From JABMOV01 sp964654545 (GTDB lineage Bacteria; Fidelibacterota; Marinisomatia; Marinisomatales; JABMOV01): a stretch of 64,000 nucleotides of DNA. The stretch lies in assembly GCA_964654545.1 (NCBI GenBank), contig CAZZIU010000016.1, forward strand, positions 1 to 64,000. Direction: 5' to 3'. Both the position numbers and the translations under genes were made by a program. The notes under the pieces were generated by a model. It saw only the letters and a program-made list of their open reading frames with translations, did no database searches and was not told where the DNA came from. This document shows, one piece after another, positions 34,856 to 44,940 of this stretch; the first letter of the stretch is position 1, and every line of letters begins with the position of its first letter.

Positions 34856-37800
34856 ATGTATTATCGTTATTATTTATCTATATTTGTTGTAATGTGCCAA
34901 CTACATGGTCAGGTGATATTTACAGAGATAATGTATGACCTTCCCGGAACCGATTCGCCAAATGAATTTGTGGAATGTTTCAATACATCCTCTGATACAA
35001 TATCTCTAAATAATTGGCGTTTGAAGGATAAATATACTTCAGACTTTTTGGTGGATACGAATTGGAATTTTATCGTGTCACCCCAATCATATTTTCTCAT
35101 TATGGAAGGTGATTATATTGCTGGCTCTGGAATATATCAGTCCTTAATTCCAGAATATACACCCATGTTCTATGTAGATGATGCTAGCATCGGAAATGGA
35201 CTCTCAGCTTCAGACTCTTTGTTTATTATTGATTCCTCAGGTACGGTTATTGATTCAATTGGTTGGGATGATATTGCAAATGATGGCTATTCAATAGAAC
35301 GGATTCGTCTTGATCAACCCAGCACACCTGCAAATTGGATAACGAGCCTTGACAGTCTTGGCTCACCTGGCTTCGTCAACAGCGTATTTCCCCACCAAAC
35401 AGATGGTCGAATAGTTGCCGATCTTTCGCATGTCATGAATGATTCCATCCTGATATCAGATTCACTTTACATTCAGATTGCAATTACCAATGTCGGTTTG
35501 GAAACGTTGAATGGAATATTGGAGATATCGTGGAATGACCAAATTTTAAATTCTATCCACATTGAAGAACTTACCCCACTGGATACGGTTTCAAAAACAA
35601 TTAACGCTGGTGTTTTCTCATCAGGATACCAATCGCTATTGTGTCTGTTTAGTTGTGCTGAAGATGGCAATCCTGATGACAATTCTATCTTGCTGACTTT
35701 TGGTGTCCGCTATTTAAATCAGATGGTCCAACTAAACGAATTCCTTCCCATACCATCTGAGAATCAATATGAATTCATTGAGTATATAAATACAACCTCA
35801 GATACGATTTTTCTAGTCGATTGGTCCATCAGTGATGCCAATACAACCAGGTACTATTTCCCTCCCGCCACCCTTTCACCTAATCAATACATAGTGATTG
35901 GAAATAGCGATGCCATAAACGTACCAGATTCTTCGCTCCTGATTACGCCAATCGCTGGGTTCCCCACCCTCAATAATTCCGGTGATAAGATCAGGTTGTT
36001 TGATCCCTTTGGTACCTTAATAGACTCCTTAACATACACTTCAGCATGGGGAATAGAATCAGGAAAATCGTTGGAAAAGATCTTTCCCACAGATGCAGCC
36101 TGGATATCATCAAACTGGAAAACAAATATTCTACCGATGGGACAAACGCCCGGTTTCCGTAACTCAGTCATGCCCTGGCGGTTTGATCTGGGGGTTGATT
36201 TTCCCCCACTTGCCACAATTCCAGATCGAGTGATCGCCAATCAACCGTTCACACTTACGACGCCAGTAATAAATCATGGAACCGAGGCTATTCAACTGGA
36301 TCAGATTTCATGTGAAATATTCTCAGAAAACGTTTATTTCAATTTCGATGTAATTATTCAGGTGACAGATACGGTTGTATTTCAATTGCCACTGCAACCG
36401 TTGCCCGGTGGAAACTGGCCAATTAAAATTCATCTGGTATCGGAAGTGGATCAATTTCCATTAAACGATACAATTTTTGATACGCTTCGAATTTCTTTTC
36501 CATCGAAGAGTGTTGTTATTAATGAGTTCATGCCACGACCAAATAATGATCAGACTGAGTTTGTTGAATTTGTTGCCATGGATACAGTAAATCTTCATGG
36601 TTGGGCAATCTGGGATTCTCGCTCACGAGGTTCAACACTGTCGCACATAGCATTGGTGCCAAATACCTACTATACGGTGGCAGCCGATTCTCATATTCTT
36701 TCTATTCTCCCTAACAATAGTGGGTGTTTTATAGATCATAATATGCCGTCGCTCAACAATGCAGGCGACGCCATTAAGATCGTAGATCATACGGGACATA
36801 CAATTGATTCTTTGATATACGATTCTGAGTGGGATATACGATCCGAATTGTCACTGGAAAAATTCTACCCAAATCTGGAATCATCGAATCCTAATCACTG
36901 GCAGCCATCCACAGAATCCATAGGAATGACTCCTGGATATATTAATTCAGTTACATTACTTGATTATAACGGTGTACTGAACCCGGTGGGATCTCACACT
37001 CCTTTTTATCCGTCGGTTACGGATTCAATACTGTTATCCGTAACCTGTACAAATGCTGGCCGAATGCCTATATCCGGTGAAGTCACGATTGAAATAAAAG
37101 ATGAAGAAATAGGTGCAGTGTCTATCCCGACACTGGCCTGGAGGGACACCACAACCATAATAATACATTTACCAACCCTTCCCTCCGGTGAACATTTTAT
37201 TTCCGCATATTTCTTTGTAATAGGAGAGGAATATCCATTTGACAATCTTGCCCTTGATACAATTGGAGTTTCCTATCCCTTTGGGGCAGCAATGTTCAAC
37301 GAATTATTGATCGATCCAGCTGAAAATCAGGCAGAATTTGTTGAAATTGTTAACCAAGAAAATGTGCATTTTTCACGTTGGGGAATTAGTAAATCAAACT
37401 CCTCCATCAGAATTTTACCTGAGATCGAATTCGATGATCTTCACTATTTGGTTGTATTAGGCGATTCGTTGTTTGCGTTACACATCCCGTCTGCCGGATG
37501 GGTGATACCGCAAAATGGATTCCCGGGTTTAAGCAATTCCGGTGGGGCTCTTTATTTACATGATCATACCGGAGCAATTATAGATAGTCTGATCTACAGT
37601 ACAAATTGGAAAATTGTTACTGGAAGATCGTTAGAGAAATATCGACCAGAATTTCATTCATCAGATTCTACGCGGTGGGGATTAAATACTAATTCATATG
37701 GTGCATCGCCTGGCGAGCAGAATAGTATTTATTATGAAAAACTGAGTCGATCAAACCGTCTGACTATTACGCCAAATCCGTTTTCCCCGGATAACGATGG

Positions 37801-38071
37801 TTATGAAGATGTATTGACTATCCACTTTTCTTCACCGTTTGAATCTCCCATTGCCCGTATTCAGCTATTTGATATTTTAGGTCGAAAAGTGAAAACGCTA
37901 GCTTGGGATCAGCCCGTTCTGCCTGAGGATATCCTTACCTGGGACGGTTTCGATGACAATTATCACACGTGTAAAATTGGAATATATATTCTCAAATTCG
38001 AATTGGTAGATCAGATATCAAACAAGAATTGGGAAGAAATCAAAACAGTAGTACTGGCAAAACCACTATGA
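34856..38071 (+). CDS. Secreted protein with four lamin-tail-like (LTD) repeats and FlgD-like C-terminus
   Basis: The 1,071-residue protein has a signal peptide (about 1-20). It has four repeats of the lamin-tail domain type, starting near residues 22 (IFTEIMYDLPG), 290 (VQLNEFLPIPSE), 553 (VVINEFMPRPNN) and 811 (AMFNELLIDPAE). Each has an 'EFVE' strand and a 'SLEKxxP' block. Between them are CARDB-like Ig domains. The last ~100 residues are FlgD/CHU_C-like (LTITPNPFSPDNDGYEDV), a variant secretion or anchoring domain common in FCB bacteria. It is probably surface-exposed or secreted. Bacterial LTD proteins are often next to nucleases or in large secreted proteins, and their function is unclear. 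Confidence 0.8.
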   Translation: MYYRYYLSIFVVMCQLHGQVIFTEIMYDLPGTDSPNEFVECFNTSSDTISLNNWRLKDKYTSDFLVDTNWNFIVSPQSYFLIMEGDYIAGSGIYQSLIPEYTPMFYVDDASIGNGLSASDSLFIIDSSGTVIDSIGWDDIANDGYSIERIRLDQPSTPANWITSLDSLGSPGFVNSVFPHQTDGRIVADLSHVMNDSILISDSLYIQIAITNVGLETLNGILEISWNDQILNSIHIEELTPLDTVSKTINAGVFSSGYQSLLCLFSCAEDGNPDDNSILLTFGVRYLNQMVQLNEFLPIPSENQYEFIEYINTTSDTIFLVDWSISDANTTRYYFPPATLSPNQYIVIGNSDAINVPDSSLLITPIAGFPTLNNSGDKIRLFDPFGTLIDSLTYTSAWGIESGKSLEKIFPTDAAWISSNWKTNILPMGQTPGFRNSVMPWRFDLGVDFPPLATIPDRVIANQPFTLTTPVINHGTEAIQLDQISCEIFSENVYFNFDVIIQVTDTVVFQLPLQPLPGGNWPIKIHLVSEVDQFPLNDTIFDTLRISFPSKSVVINEFMPRPNNDQTEFVEFVAMDTVNLHGWAIWDSRSRGSTLSHIALVPNTYYTVAADSHILSILPNNSGCFIDHNMPSLNNAGDAIKIVDHTGHTIDSLIYDSEWDIRSELSLEKFYPNLESSNPNHWQPSTESIGMTPGYINSVTLLDYNGVLNPVGSHTPFYPSVTDSILLSVTCTNAGRMPISGEVTIEIKDEEIGAVSIPTLAWRDTTTIIIHLPTLPSGEHFISAYFFVIGEEYPFDNLALDTIGVSYPFGAAMFNELLIDPAENQAEFVEIVNQENVHFSRWGISKSNSSIRILPEIEFDDLHYLVVLGDSLFALHIPSAGWVIPQNGFPGLSNSGGALYLHDHTGAIIDSLIYSTNWKIVTGRSLEKYRPEFHSSDSTRWGLNTNSYGASPGEQNSIYYEKLSRSNRLTITPNPFSPDNDGYEDVLTIHFSSPFESPIARIQLFDILGRKVKTLAWDQPVLPEDILTWDGFDDNYHTCKIGIYILKFELVDQISNKNWEEIKTVVLAKPL

Positions 38072-38074
38072 AGA

Positions 38075-38101
38075 AAAAAGCCCCGGATTTCGGGGCTTTT
38101 T
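38075..38101. terminator. Bidirectional intrinsic terminator
   Basis: An 11-bp perfect inverted repeat AAAAAGCCCCG / CGGGGCTTTTT with a 5-nt loop lies between the convergent LTD-protein and outer-membrane-protein genes. A-runs and T-runs flank both sides, so it should stop transcription in both directions. Confidence 0.93.
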
Positions 38102-38118
38102 GTCATAATGAATTATGA

Positions 38119-39204
38119 TTATCTGAGCGTTAAACCAACACCAAGATTAAGCGTATTGAACTCACCAATATTATAATCAGCATTAATACTCAAAAGGAAG
38201 AGTTTAATTCTGGCACCCACGATGGTTCTGAAAGAATTTTCTCCATCAAGGCTAAATTCAATCGGGAGTTCGGTGTCTGTCACTTCGTCAACGTACGTAT
38301 AGCTAACATCCATGGAAGAACTTTCAAGTCCAATTCCACCATATACCGTAATGAATGGAATGCTTTTACTGGCCTGCAAGGTCATTATGCTATTTTTTGC
38401 AGACAGTAAATCACCAACGCTCAGATTTGTCATGTAATAACCGGCAGAAATTTGTGGTAAAGCAATATTTGGAATTGGGATAAACTGATTTAAACCAATT
38501 TTACCACCAAACCCAAAGAATGATAACTTACCAACGTCCCCAGCATCAGCCTCAGGAAATCCGCGCAATGTCACTTCGATATCCAGTGGTAACCCAACCG
38601 AAACCTGGGGCATAACCATTGGGAATGCGGGTAGGTCGAATCCCTCAAATGTTGTAAGGGCTGGAATATTATCTGTTATTGCATCTGATACAGCAGCATC
38701 AAAACCCGAAATGCTTTTAATATCATCTGCAGTAATTCCATTTCCAGCTTGAGTTGCAATTTGTTCTGCAATCAAATCCGCCGCTAAAGCGGGATCAGCA
38801 TTGATAGTGTTTACTTCTTTTGGACCAAACAATGTGGATGATTCGCGATCCGCTTCATACACATCGTCGGGATTGATCACAATGTTAAAATTTTGAGTTC
38901 CAGTACCAATATCAAAAGGCATCGAAAAATCCAGGTCAATATTGGGAACTGCATATTCATATGTTTGGCCAACATCCGTTATTGAGGTGGCAGCAACGTT
39001 GAGTTTTACATCAAAACCTAACATCTTGTGTGGTTTGGCAGTATGAAATGTTCCACTGTTTACTCCCATACCAAACGCGGTGACAGCCGGCCCTAAATAT
39101 CCTCTGGCATTGTCTTTGGCCATTTGTTGTAGGGTTTCTTCCAGCGATTGGCTTAAACCAAAACCCAAAATTATAGTCCCAAATACAAGCATTTTTAGCT
39201 TCAT
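38119..39204 (-). CDS. Predicted outer-membrane protein (DUF6588-like)
   Basis: The 361-residue product has a signal peptide (MKLKMLVFGTIILGFGLSQ) and a short helical N-terminal part (EETLQQMAKDNARGYLGPAVTAFG). A strand-rich remainder ends in LNLGVGLTLR. The early motif GYLGPAVTAFGMGVNSGTFHTA resembles the DUF6588 group of FCB outer-membrane proteins, as far as I can recall. It is probably a beta-barrel of unknown function. An AAGGAG ribosome-binding site lies about 9 nt before the ATG. It is divergent from the PDZ gene across a 161-bp gap. Confidence 0.6.
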   Translation of the reverse strand: MKLKMLVFGTIILGFGLSQSLEETLQQMAKDNARGYLGPAVTAFGMGVNSGTFHTAKPHKMLGFDVKLNVAATSITDVGQTYEYAVPNIDLDFSMPFDIGTGTQNFNIVINPDDVYEADRESSTLFGPKEVNTINADPALAADLIAEQIATQAGNGITADDIKSISGFDAAVSDAITDNIPALTTFEGFDLPAFPMVMPQVSVGLPLDIEVTLRGFPEADAGDVGKLSFFGFGGKIGLNQFIPIPNIALPQISAGYYMTNLSVGDLLSAKNSIMTLQASKSIPFITVYGGIGLESSSMDVSYTYVDEVTDTELPIEFSLDGENSFRTIVGARIKLFLLSINADYNIGEFNTLNLGVGLTLR

Positions 39205-39365
39205 TACATTAAGCTCCTTATGTGTTAAAAAATTGATTGTTTGTCCTCTCCGTGTATCTACAGGTTGATAAATTTAGTAGGTTTCAGATAAAATCCACAG
39301 ATGAATTTCTGGAAGGGAACCAAGATCACATTCTCACGTATACGCTAAAAAACTTAGGAGACTTT

Positions 39366-40199
39366 ATGAATCGAGTTATTATAGTCCTTACCATCCTTCT
39401 TGGTTTATCCTTCGCACAACAAAAACAGTTTGTGATTCAAAAACAAATAACCAGTGACACCGAATCAGACAAAAATGTTAATGTTCAAATGAATGACGAT
39501 GAAATCACTATCAAGCTCAATGTTGACGGTGAAGAACAGGTTTTCAAAGCCAATCCAAAAAATGAAGATGAGATGAAAGCTCTCGAAGAAATGTTGGCTG
39601 AAAAAGACGTTAATCTGGATTTGTTGCACATGGATGATGATCATCGGGTCTGGGAAACCATGCTAACATCCGGCGGATATCTTGGTGTTAAAATCGATGA
39701 CATAACTGACCAATTAAGAAATTATTTCAATGTCAAGGGTGATGGGGGCGTACTTATTACTGAAGTAATGGATGATAGCCCAGCTGAAAAATCAGGCTTG
39801 AAGGCCGGAGATGTTATTATAAAGGTCAATGACCAGTGGATTGGTGATCGCGAAGAATTGCAGGAAACAATCCGCAGTTTTGAACCTGAAGAAAAAGTAA
39901 CCGTAACAACTGTAAGAAAAGGTCGGGAAAAAGCTTTAAGCGTGGTCCTTGGGGAATCTGAAACACCACAATTTGCATTCCGTCAGATGGGGAATGATAA
40001 ATTCATCTGTGATATCCCCGGTGTCCCAATGCCCGGTAAAAATCACATGAAATGGTTTATGTTCGATGGTGATGATGAAGACATGGATCACCACATGGAT
40101 TTTAATAGTGATTTTGACAAATTAAAGGAAGAAATGGAATCCTTAAAAAAAGATTTCAAAAAACTGCAACAAGAAATGCAGTCATTGCGTTCCAAATAG
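39366..40199 (+). CDS. Secreted PDZ-domain protein with C-terminal coiled coil, no protease domain
   Basis: The ATG at 39366 is chosen because AGGAG lies 6 nt before it and a signal peptide follows (MNRVIIVLTILLGLSFAQ). The 277-residue protein has an acidic N-terminal region (about 19-100), a PDZ domain (about 104-197, GYLGVKIDD through GLKAGDVIIKVND), a Met/His/Asp-rich stretch, and a charged coiled coil at the end (about 245-277). The PDZ domain resembles those of DegP/Ctp proteases, but no catalytic domain is present. It may be a periplasmic scaffold or adaptor. A good terminator follows. Confidence 0.8.
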   Translation: MNRVIIVLTILLGLSFAQQKQFVIQKQITSDTESDKNVNVQMNDDEITIKLNVDGEEQVFKANPKNEDEMKALEEMLAEKDVNLDLLHMDDDHRVWETMLTSGGYLGVKIDDITDQLRNYFNVKGDGGVLITEVMDDSPAEKSGLKAGDVIIKVNDQWIGDREELQETIRSFEPEEKVTVTTVRKGREKALSVVLGESETPQFAFRQMGNDKFICDIPGVPMPGKNHMKWFMFDGDDEDMDHHMDFNSDFDKLKEEMESLKKDFKKLQQEMQSLRSK

Positions 40200-40221
40200 T
40201 CAATCTTAATGAACCAGATTA

Positions 40222-40248
40222 AAAAAGGCTCCACCATGGAGCCTTTTT
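40222..40248 (+). terminator. Intrinsic terminator after the PDZ gene
   Basis: A 12-bp perfect inverted repeat (AAAAAGGCTCCA / TGGAGCCTTTTT) with a 3-nt loop is followed by a T-rich stretch. It lies 22 bp after the PDZ stop, before the M23 peptidase gene. Confidence 0.92.
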
Positions 40249-40299
40249 CTTTTCAGTAACTATCATTTCAAATAAATTGCAATCCCTGTTTCATTCATT

Positions 40300-42564
40300 A
40301 TGTGTAAGAATATCCTCATAATATTGTGCACCGCATGCACCCTTGGTATGAGTCAGAATTATCTCTGGCCTACCGATGCTGGTAAATTTCTATCATCTAA
40401 CTTTGGTGAATTTCGTGATACCCACTTTCACATGGGTTTAGACATCAAGACCAACGAAGTAACCGGTTATCCGGTTGTTGCTGTTGATGACGGGTATTTA
40501 TCGCGCATGGCCACCAATTACAACGGGTATGGAAAAGCTTTATATCTAACGACAAAAAGTGGTCATATAGCCGTCTACGCTCATTTAGAAAAGTTTAGTC
40601 CGCGCTTCGAATCCGTGCTTAAAGTAAATCAACGAAAGAAAAACAGTTATTTTGTGTACCAGTATTTCACTCAGTATGAGTTTCCAGTAACAAAAGGGGA
40701 AGTCATTGGTTATACGGGAAATACCGGATCATCTTCCGGTCCTCACCTTCACTTTGAAATTAGAAATTTGGATGATGAGCCATTAAATCCGTTGCTTCAT
40801 GGGTTGGAGCTGTCCGACCATCTTGCACCCGTTTTTAAGCGTGTTGCATTTATTCCACGGTCTATGTCAACCAGAATCAATGCCAGCCCTTTACCGCAGG
40901 TTTTTGAACCGTATAGGGATCGTAAGGGAGAGTATTATTTACCTGATACGCTCCATCTGACAGGTCCATTTAGTACGGCAGCCTTGGTATATGATAAGAG
41001 AGAAGGTGTAAACAACATATATCAAATTAATTCGCTGAAATTGACAATTGATAAGCAAACGGCCTATTCCGTTCAATTTGATCATATACCCTACGAAGAG
41101 ACTGGATATGTCAACACGGCTTATGACCATTATCTTGCACGATTGAATGAAGGCCGGTTCAATGAGTTGTATCGTTACCCGACTGATCCTGCGCTATCCA
41201 TTGAGGATCAATCTGAAACGGGTTTGATTTCTCTGCCTCCAGGATACCATACACTTGAAATTGTCGCCACTGATCATGCGGGAAATATATCTTCATTAAA
41301 TGGCACATTGTTTAATCATCCAGTATCGGGAATAATACTGGAGCCCATCCAGTCGGATGACAACACTGTTACTTTTTCTATCGAACCGGCGATTGGGAAT
41401 TTCCCTTTTACCACAATTATACCCTATTCATTTTCCCCCTTCGGAGCAATCGAGGAACAGCTATCTCCAACCATCATTGAAAGAAACGGGAAAAAAATTA
41501 CATTTAGCTTGCCAACCGAGAAACTGGTCGGTAAACCAGTGCAGGTTTTTGGTATAAATCGCCTGGGAGCATATTCTGAACCGGAAAACTGGATACCATC
41601 ACATGTAAAAAAGGATATATTCAATGTTTCAGCTGACATCGATATGCTGGATATTCGACAAGGTCTCTATCTCCAGGTTACGCTAAGTAATCCTATTGAT
41701 GGAGCGCTTGATCTCAATTTAAATAAGGAGAATGAGTTGATCTCTGTTCCTCTTCATCATATCCAACCTCAAGCATATATTACAGATATTCAGGAACACG
41801 CTTATTTAAACAATATCAATGGTATTGACATTGTCATAACTGATGCTGAAGATCAAAATCTTCAGCAGGTGCTGCATTTTGCCTGGAAACCGCAACTAGC
41901 AAAGCCCGGTGAAACGACAACCATCTTATCTCAGGATAATCGTTGCTCCATGCGTATCCCTGGTGAATCACTTTATGATATTACCTCGGTATGGATCGAA
42001 AAAGTGGAACAATCGGTCACCCCAGCTACCGGTCTAAAACTATCGGATGTATACCAGCTTCAACCGTTTACACTCGCCTTGAGAGACACTGTCCAGGTTG
42101 GAATTATGTACAACGATGAATACGTATTTGAAGATTTCCTTGGGGTTTACACCTTTGATCAAAAAAAACAAAAATGGCTATATCACACATCCGTTAATCA
42201 TCCCAGAAGGAGGATTGTAACCGCCGCTGTTAACTATCTTGATGCGGTTACTATTATCCAAGACAACAACCCGCCGTTTATTGTTAGCTCATTTCCAGCT
42301 GAAGGAGGATATTACCACTATCAGGATGTGGAAGTATTGCGTGTAAAAGTCGATGACGCATTATCCGGCATAAAATCAAAAGAAGAAGCAATATATTTAG
42401 CGGTTGATGATGAAAAAGTCTATGCAGAATATCAACCGGTAGAGAAAGAAGTATCCTATCGATTAACCACACCGCTATATCCAGGTCAGCATTCGTTGTC
42501 GGTTTCTGTTCAAGATAACGTGGGCCACACCGTTCAAAAGAAAATTCTCTTCAGGATAAACTGA
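40300..42564 (+). CDS. M23 (LytM-type) metallopeptidase with large C-terminal extension
   Basis: The 754-residue protein has a signal peptide and an N-terminal M23 domain (about 20-160). The zinc ligands are H44 and D48 (HFHMGLD), with H149 and H151 in GPHLHFE, and YAH at 93-95. All catalytic residues are present, so it should be an active peptidoglycan endopeptidase. The remaining ~590 residues are strand-rich and Ig-like and probably periplasmic or surface-located. The M23 domain is at the N-terminus, not the usual C-terminus. It stands alone between two same-strand units. Confidence 0.9.
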   Translation: MCKNILIILCTACTLGMSQNYLWPTDAGKFLSSNFGEFRDTHFHMGLDIKTNEVTGYPVVAVDDGYLSRMATNYNGYGKALYLTTKSGHIAVYAHLEKFSPRFESVLKVNQRKKNSYFVYQYFTQYEFPVTKGEVIGYTGNTGSSSGPHLHFEIRNLDDEPLNPLLHGLELSDHLAPVFKRVAFIPRSMSTRINASPLPQVFEPYRDRKGEYYLPDTLHLTGPFSTAALVYDKREGVNNIYQINSLKLTIDKQTAYSVQFDHIPYEETGYVNTAYDHYLARLNEGRFNELYRYPTDPALSIEDQSETGLISLPPGYHTLEIVATDHAGNISSLNGTLFNHPVSGIILEPIQSDDNTVTFSIEPAIGNFPFTTIIPYSFSPFGAIEEQLSPTIIERNGKKITFSLPTEKLVGKPVQVFGINRLGAYSEPENWIPSHVKKDIFNVSADIDMLDIRQGLYLQVTLSNPIDGALDLNLNKENELISVPLHHIQPQAYITDIQEHAYLNNINGIDIVITDAEDQNLQQVLHFAWKPQLAKPGETTTILSQDNRCSMRIPGESLYDITSVWIEKVEQSVTPATGLKLSDVYQLQPFTLALRDTVQVGIMYNDEYVFEDFLGVYTFDQKKQKWLYHTSVNHPRRRIVTAAVNYLDAVTIIQDNNPPFIVSSFPAEGGYYHYQDVEVLRVKVDDALSGIKSKEEAIYLAVDDEKVYAEYQPVEKEVSYRLTTPLYPGQHSLSVSVQDNVGHTVQKKILFRIN

Positions 42565-42622
42565 CATATTATTTCATTCTCAAATGAATTTCCTTCCTAT
42601 ATTTCCCCTGTAATTACACTTT

Positions 42623-43369
42623 ATGTTTTTCCCCTACAAAGACGATAACCCGCAGATACTCATTCCATATGTAACATACGGAATTATCGGGATTAATCTT
42701 CTGGTCTATCTTTACCGGTTTGGAATGAATGAAATTGGCGATTTGGCATTTACCCTATCCTTCGGGTTGATCCCAGCCATGCTTACTGATATTGCACCAT
42801 CTCAAATTGTCTATTCTTTCAGCCAATCCATAATCAATCCACAGGGAGTTGATGTCTTGATGTCGCTGGCTGTTCCCCACAGTCCGTTCATTACTATCTT
42901 CACATCCATGTTTATCCATGGTGGCTTTTTCCATATACTTGGCAACATGTGGTTTTTATGGTTGTTTGGTGATAATGTGGAAAGCGTTTTGGGACATACT
43001 AAATTTGCGTTTTTCTATTTGCTTTGCGGAATCATTGCTGGAATCAGTCAGATCGCCGTGAATATCCATTCCGTAATTCCAATGGTAGGAGCAAGCGGAG
43101 CTATAGCTGGGGTGCTGGGTGGCTATCTGGTTAGGTATCCAACAGCCCGCGTCCATGTGTTGGTATTTTTATTTGTTTTCTTCACCACGATTCAGGTACC
43201 AGCATTTATTGTCATCGGTCTTTGGTTTCTGGAACAGTTAACAAATGGTCTTGGTTCATTGGGATTGAACACAACTGGCGGCGTAGCCTGGTTTGCCCAT
43301 ATTGGTGGTTTTGCTGCCGGTTTGGGATTTATTTTTGCATTACAAAAAATTCGAATTAAAAGGGTTTAA
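42623..43369 (+). CDS. Rhomboid-family intramembrane serine protease
   Basis: This 248-residue polytopic protein has about six to seven helices. The catalytic pair is S158 in GASGAIAG and H226 in AHIGGFAAG. The oxyanion residues HxxxN (H104, N108 in GFFHILGNMWF) are present. It cleaves substrates within the membrane. Its stop is one base before the GTG start of the cytidine deaminase gene, so it heads the nucleoside-salvage operon, though no functional link is evident. Confidence 0.93.
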   Translation: MFFPYKDDNPQILIPYVTYGIIGINLLVYLYRFGMNEIGDLAFTLSFGLIPAMLTDIAPSQIVYSFSQSIINPQGVDVLMSLAVPHSPFITIFTSMFIHGGFFHILGNMWFLWLFGDNVESVLGHTKFAFFYLLCGIIAGISQIAVNIHSVIPMVGASGAIAGVLGGYLVRYPTARVHVLVFLFVFFTTIQVPAFIVIGLWFLEQLTNGLGSLGLNTTGGVAWFAHIGGFAAGLGFIFALQKIRIKRV

Positions 43370-43370
43370 C

Positions 43371-43754
43371 GTGGATACTCTAATTCAAGCTGCTCAATCG
43401 GCACGGAAATTTGCCAAGGCACCGTACTCACAATATAAGGTTGGTGCTGCCTTCCTTCTGGAAAATGATGCTGTCGTAAGCGGATGCAATGTTGAGTCCG
43501 CCAGTTACAGCCTTACCTGTTGTGCAGAACGAGTTGCTATTTTTAAGGCTATATCCGATGGTCATCATTCTTTTAAGGCGTTGGCTGTTGCCACCCGCGA
43601 TGGGGGATCACCCTGCGGGGCATGTCGCCAGGTTATCTGGGAACAATGTGGTGATATTCCGATCTATCTGGTGGACGATAAGAATCAGGTGGAGGAGACA
43701 ACGTCCAGATTGCTTCTACCCCGTGCCTTTGACGATACGTCGCTGGAAACATGA
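43371..43754 (+). CDS. cdd: Cytidine deaminase
   Basis: I take the GTG at 43371, one base after the rhomboid stop, with AAAAGGG upstream. The result is 127 residues, the usual length. Zinc ligands and catalytic residues are C51 and E53 in CCAER and C82 and C85 in PCGACRQ, and the CNVESASYS block is also typical. It deaminates cytidine and deoxycytidine to uridine and deoxyuridine. The stop overlaps the uridine kinase start by 4 nt. Confidence 0.95.
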   Translation: MDTLIQAAQSARKFAKAPYSQYKVGAAFLLENDAVVSGCNVESASYSLTCCAERVAIFKAISDGHHSFKALAVATRDGGSPCGACRQVIWEQCGDIPIYLVDDKNQVEETTSRLLLPRAFDDTSLET

Positions 43755-44380
43755 CACACTCATCAATATTAATTGGAATCAGTGGAGGAACCGGATCAGG
43801 TAAAACGTCTGTTTCAAAAAAGTTGGTGCAGGAGTTTGGACCTGGTGAGGTAGTCATAATTGAGCAGGATTCTTATTATAAAGATTTGTCTCATTTGGAC
43901 GAAACTGAAAGAAAAAACCAAAATTTTGATCACCCTGATAGTATCGATTTTCCACTTGTTGTTGAACAGCTCCGTAATCTGGCTAGTGGAAATCCGATAA
44001 ACTGCCCACAGTACAATTTTGCATCCCATGTTCGTTTAAAAGATTCTATTCTGGTTGAACCACACAGGGTGATTGTACTCGAAGGAATTTTGGTTCTCCA
44101 TGATTCGGTTTTACGTGAATTGCTTGATATAAAAATATTTGTTGATACACCTCCTGATATACGGTTTATTCGTCGATTATCTCGCGATATGAAAGAGCGG
44201 GGACGTTCCCTACAATCTGTAATTGACCAATATTTGAAGACCGTCCGATTGATGCATGAAGAATTTGTTGAACCCACCAAATATTATGCCGATATCATCG
44301 TCCCTGAAGGGGGTCACAATGATGTGGCGATTGATATTTTACGTACTAAAATAAAATCTATTCTTGAGGTATCATCATGA
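43751..44380 (+). CDS. udk: Uridine kinase
   Basis: This 209-residue kinase has the P-loop GGTGSGKT (residues 10-17) and the typical QDSYYKDLS and NFDHPDSIDF blocks of uridine/cytidine kinase. It phosphorylates uridine and cytidine to UMP and CMP. It overlaps cdd by 4 nt upstream and tdk by 4 nt downstream, so this part of the salvage operon is translationally coupled. Confidence 0.95.
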   Translation: MTHSSILIGISGGTGSGKTSVSKKLVQEFGPGEVVIIEQDSYYKDLSHLDETERKNQNFDHPDSIDFPLVVEQLRNLASGNPINCPQYNFASHVRLKDSILVEPHRVIVLEGILVLHDSVLRELLDIKIFVDTPPDIRFIRRLSRDMKERGRSLQSVIDQYLKTVRLMHEEFVEPTKYYADIIVPEGGHNDVAIDILRTKIKSILEVSS

Positions 44381-44940
44381 CGCTTACTCCCCGTAATGCA
44401 GGCTGGATCGAAGTTATCTGTGGAAGTATGTTCAGCGGCAAAACAGAAGAGTTGATTCGGCGCCTGCGACGTGCCCAGATTGCCAAACTTGACACGGCCA
44501 TATTCAAGCCAAAAATGGAAACACGTTACAGTTCTGATCATATTGTTTCTCACAACCAGCTAAAGTTGCCCTCCTATCTGATAGAATCGCCAATGGAAAT
44601 ACTAACGCTGGCGAAAACTGCTCAGGTAATTGGTATTGATGAGGCACAATTTTTTGATTCTAGTCTTGTCGATGTATGCCAGCAATTGGCGGCAGATGAA
44701 AAACGTGTAATTGTAGCCGGACTGGACACCGATTACCGTGGATTACCATTTGGCCCGATGCCGGATATCATGTGTGAAGCTGATTATTTGGATAAATTAC
44801 GTGCCATTTGTGTTAAATGTGGTAATCCCGCAACGTACACACAGCGAACTTCAGAAGAAACCGAGCGCATTCTTCTGGGTGAGACAGATATATATGAAGC
44901 GCGCTGTCGCAATTGTTATGAACCCCCGAAGGAGTTATAA
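44377..44940 (+). CDS. tdk: Thymidine kinase
   Basis: This 187-residue type II thymidine kinase has P-loop GSMFSGKT (residues 11-18), the catalytic DEAQFFD segment, DTDYRGLPFGPMP, and four zinc cysteines in the CVKCGNPATYT and CRNC pairs. It converts thymidine to dTMP. It overlaps udk by 4 nt and the nucleoside transporter gene by 1 nt. Confidence 0.96.
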   Translation: MTLTPRNAGWIEVICGSMFSGKTEELIRRLRRAQIAKLDTAIFKPKMETRYSSDHIVSHNQLKLPSYLIESPMEILTLAKTAQVIGIDEAQFFDSSLVDVCQQLAADEKRVIVAGLDTDYRGLPFGPMPDIMCEADYLDKLRAICVKCGNPATYTQRTSEETERILLGETDIYEARCRNCYEPPKEL

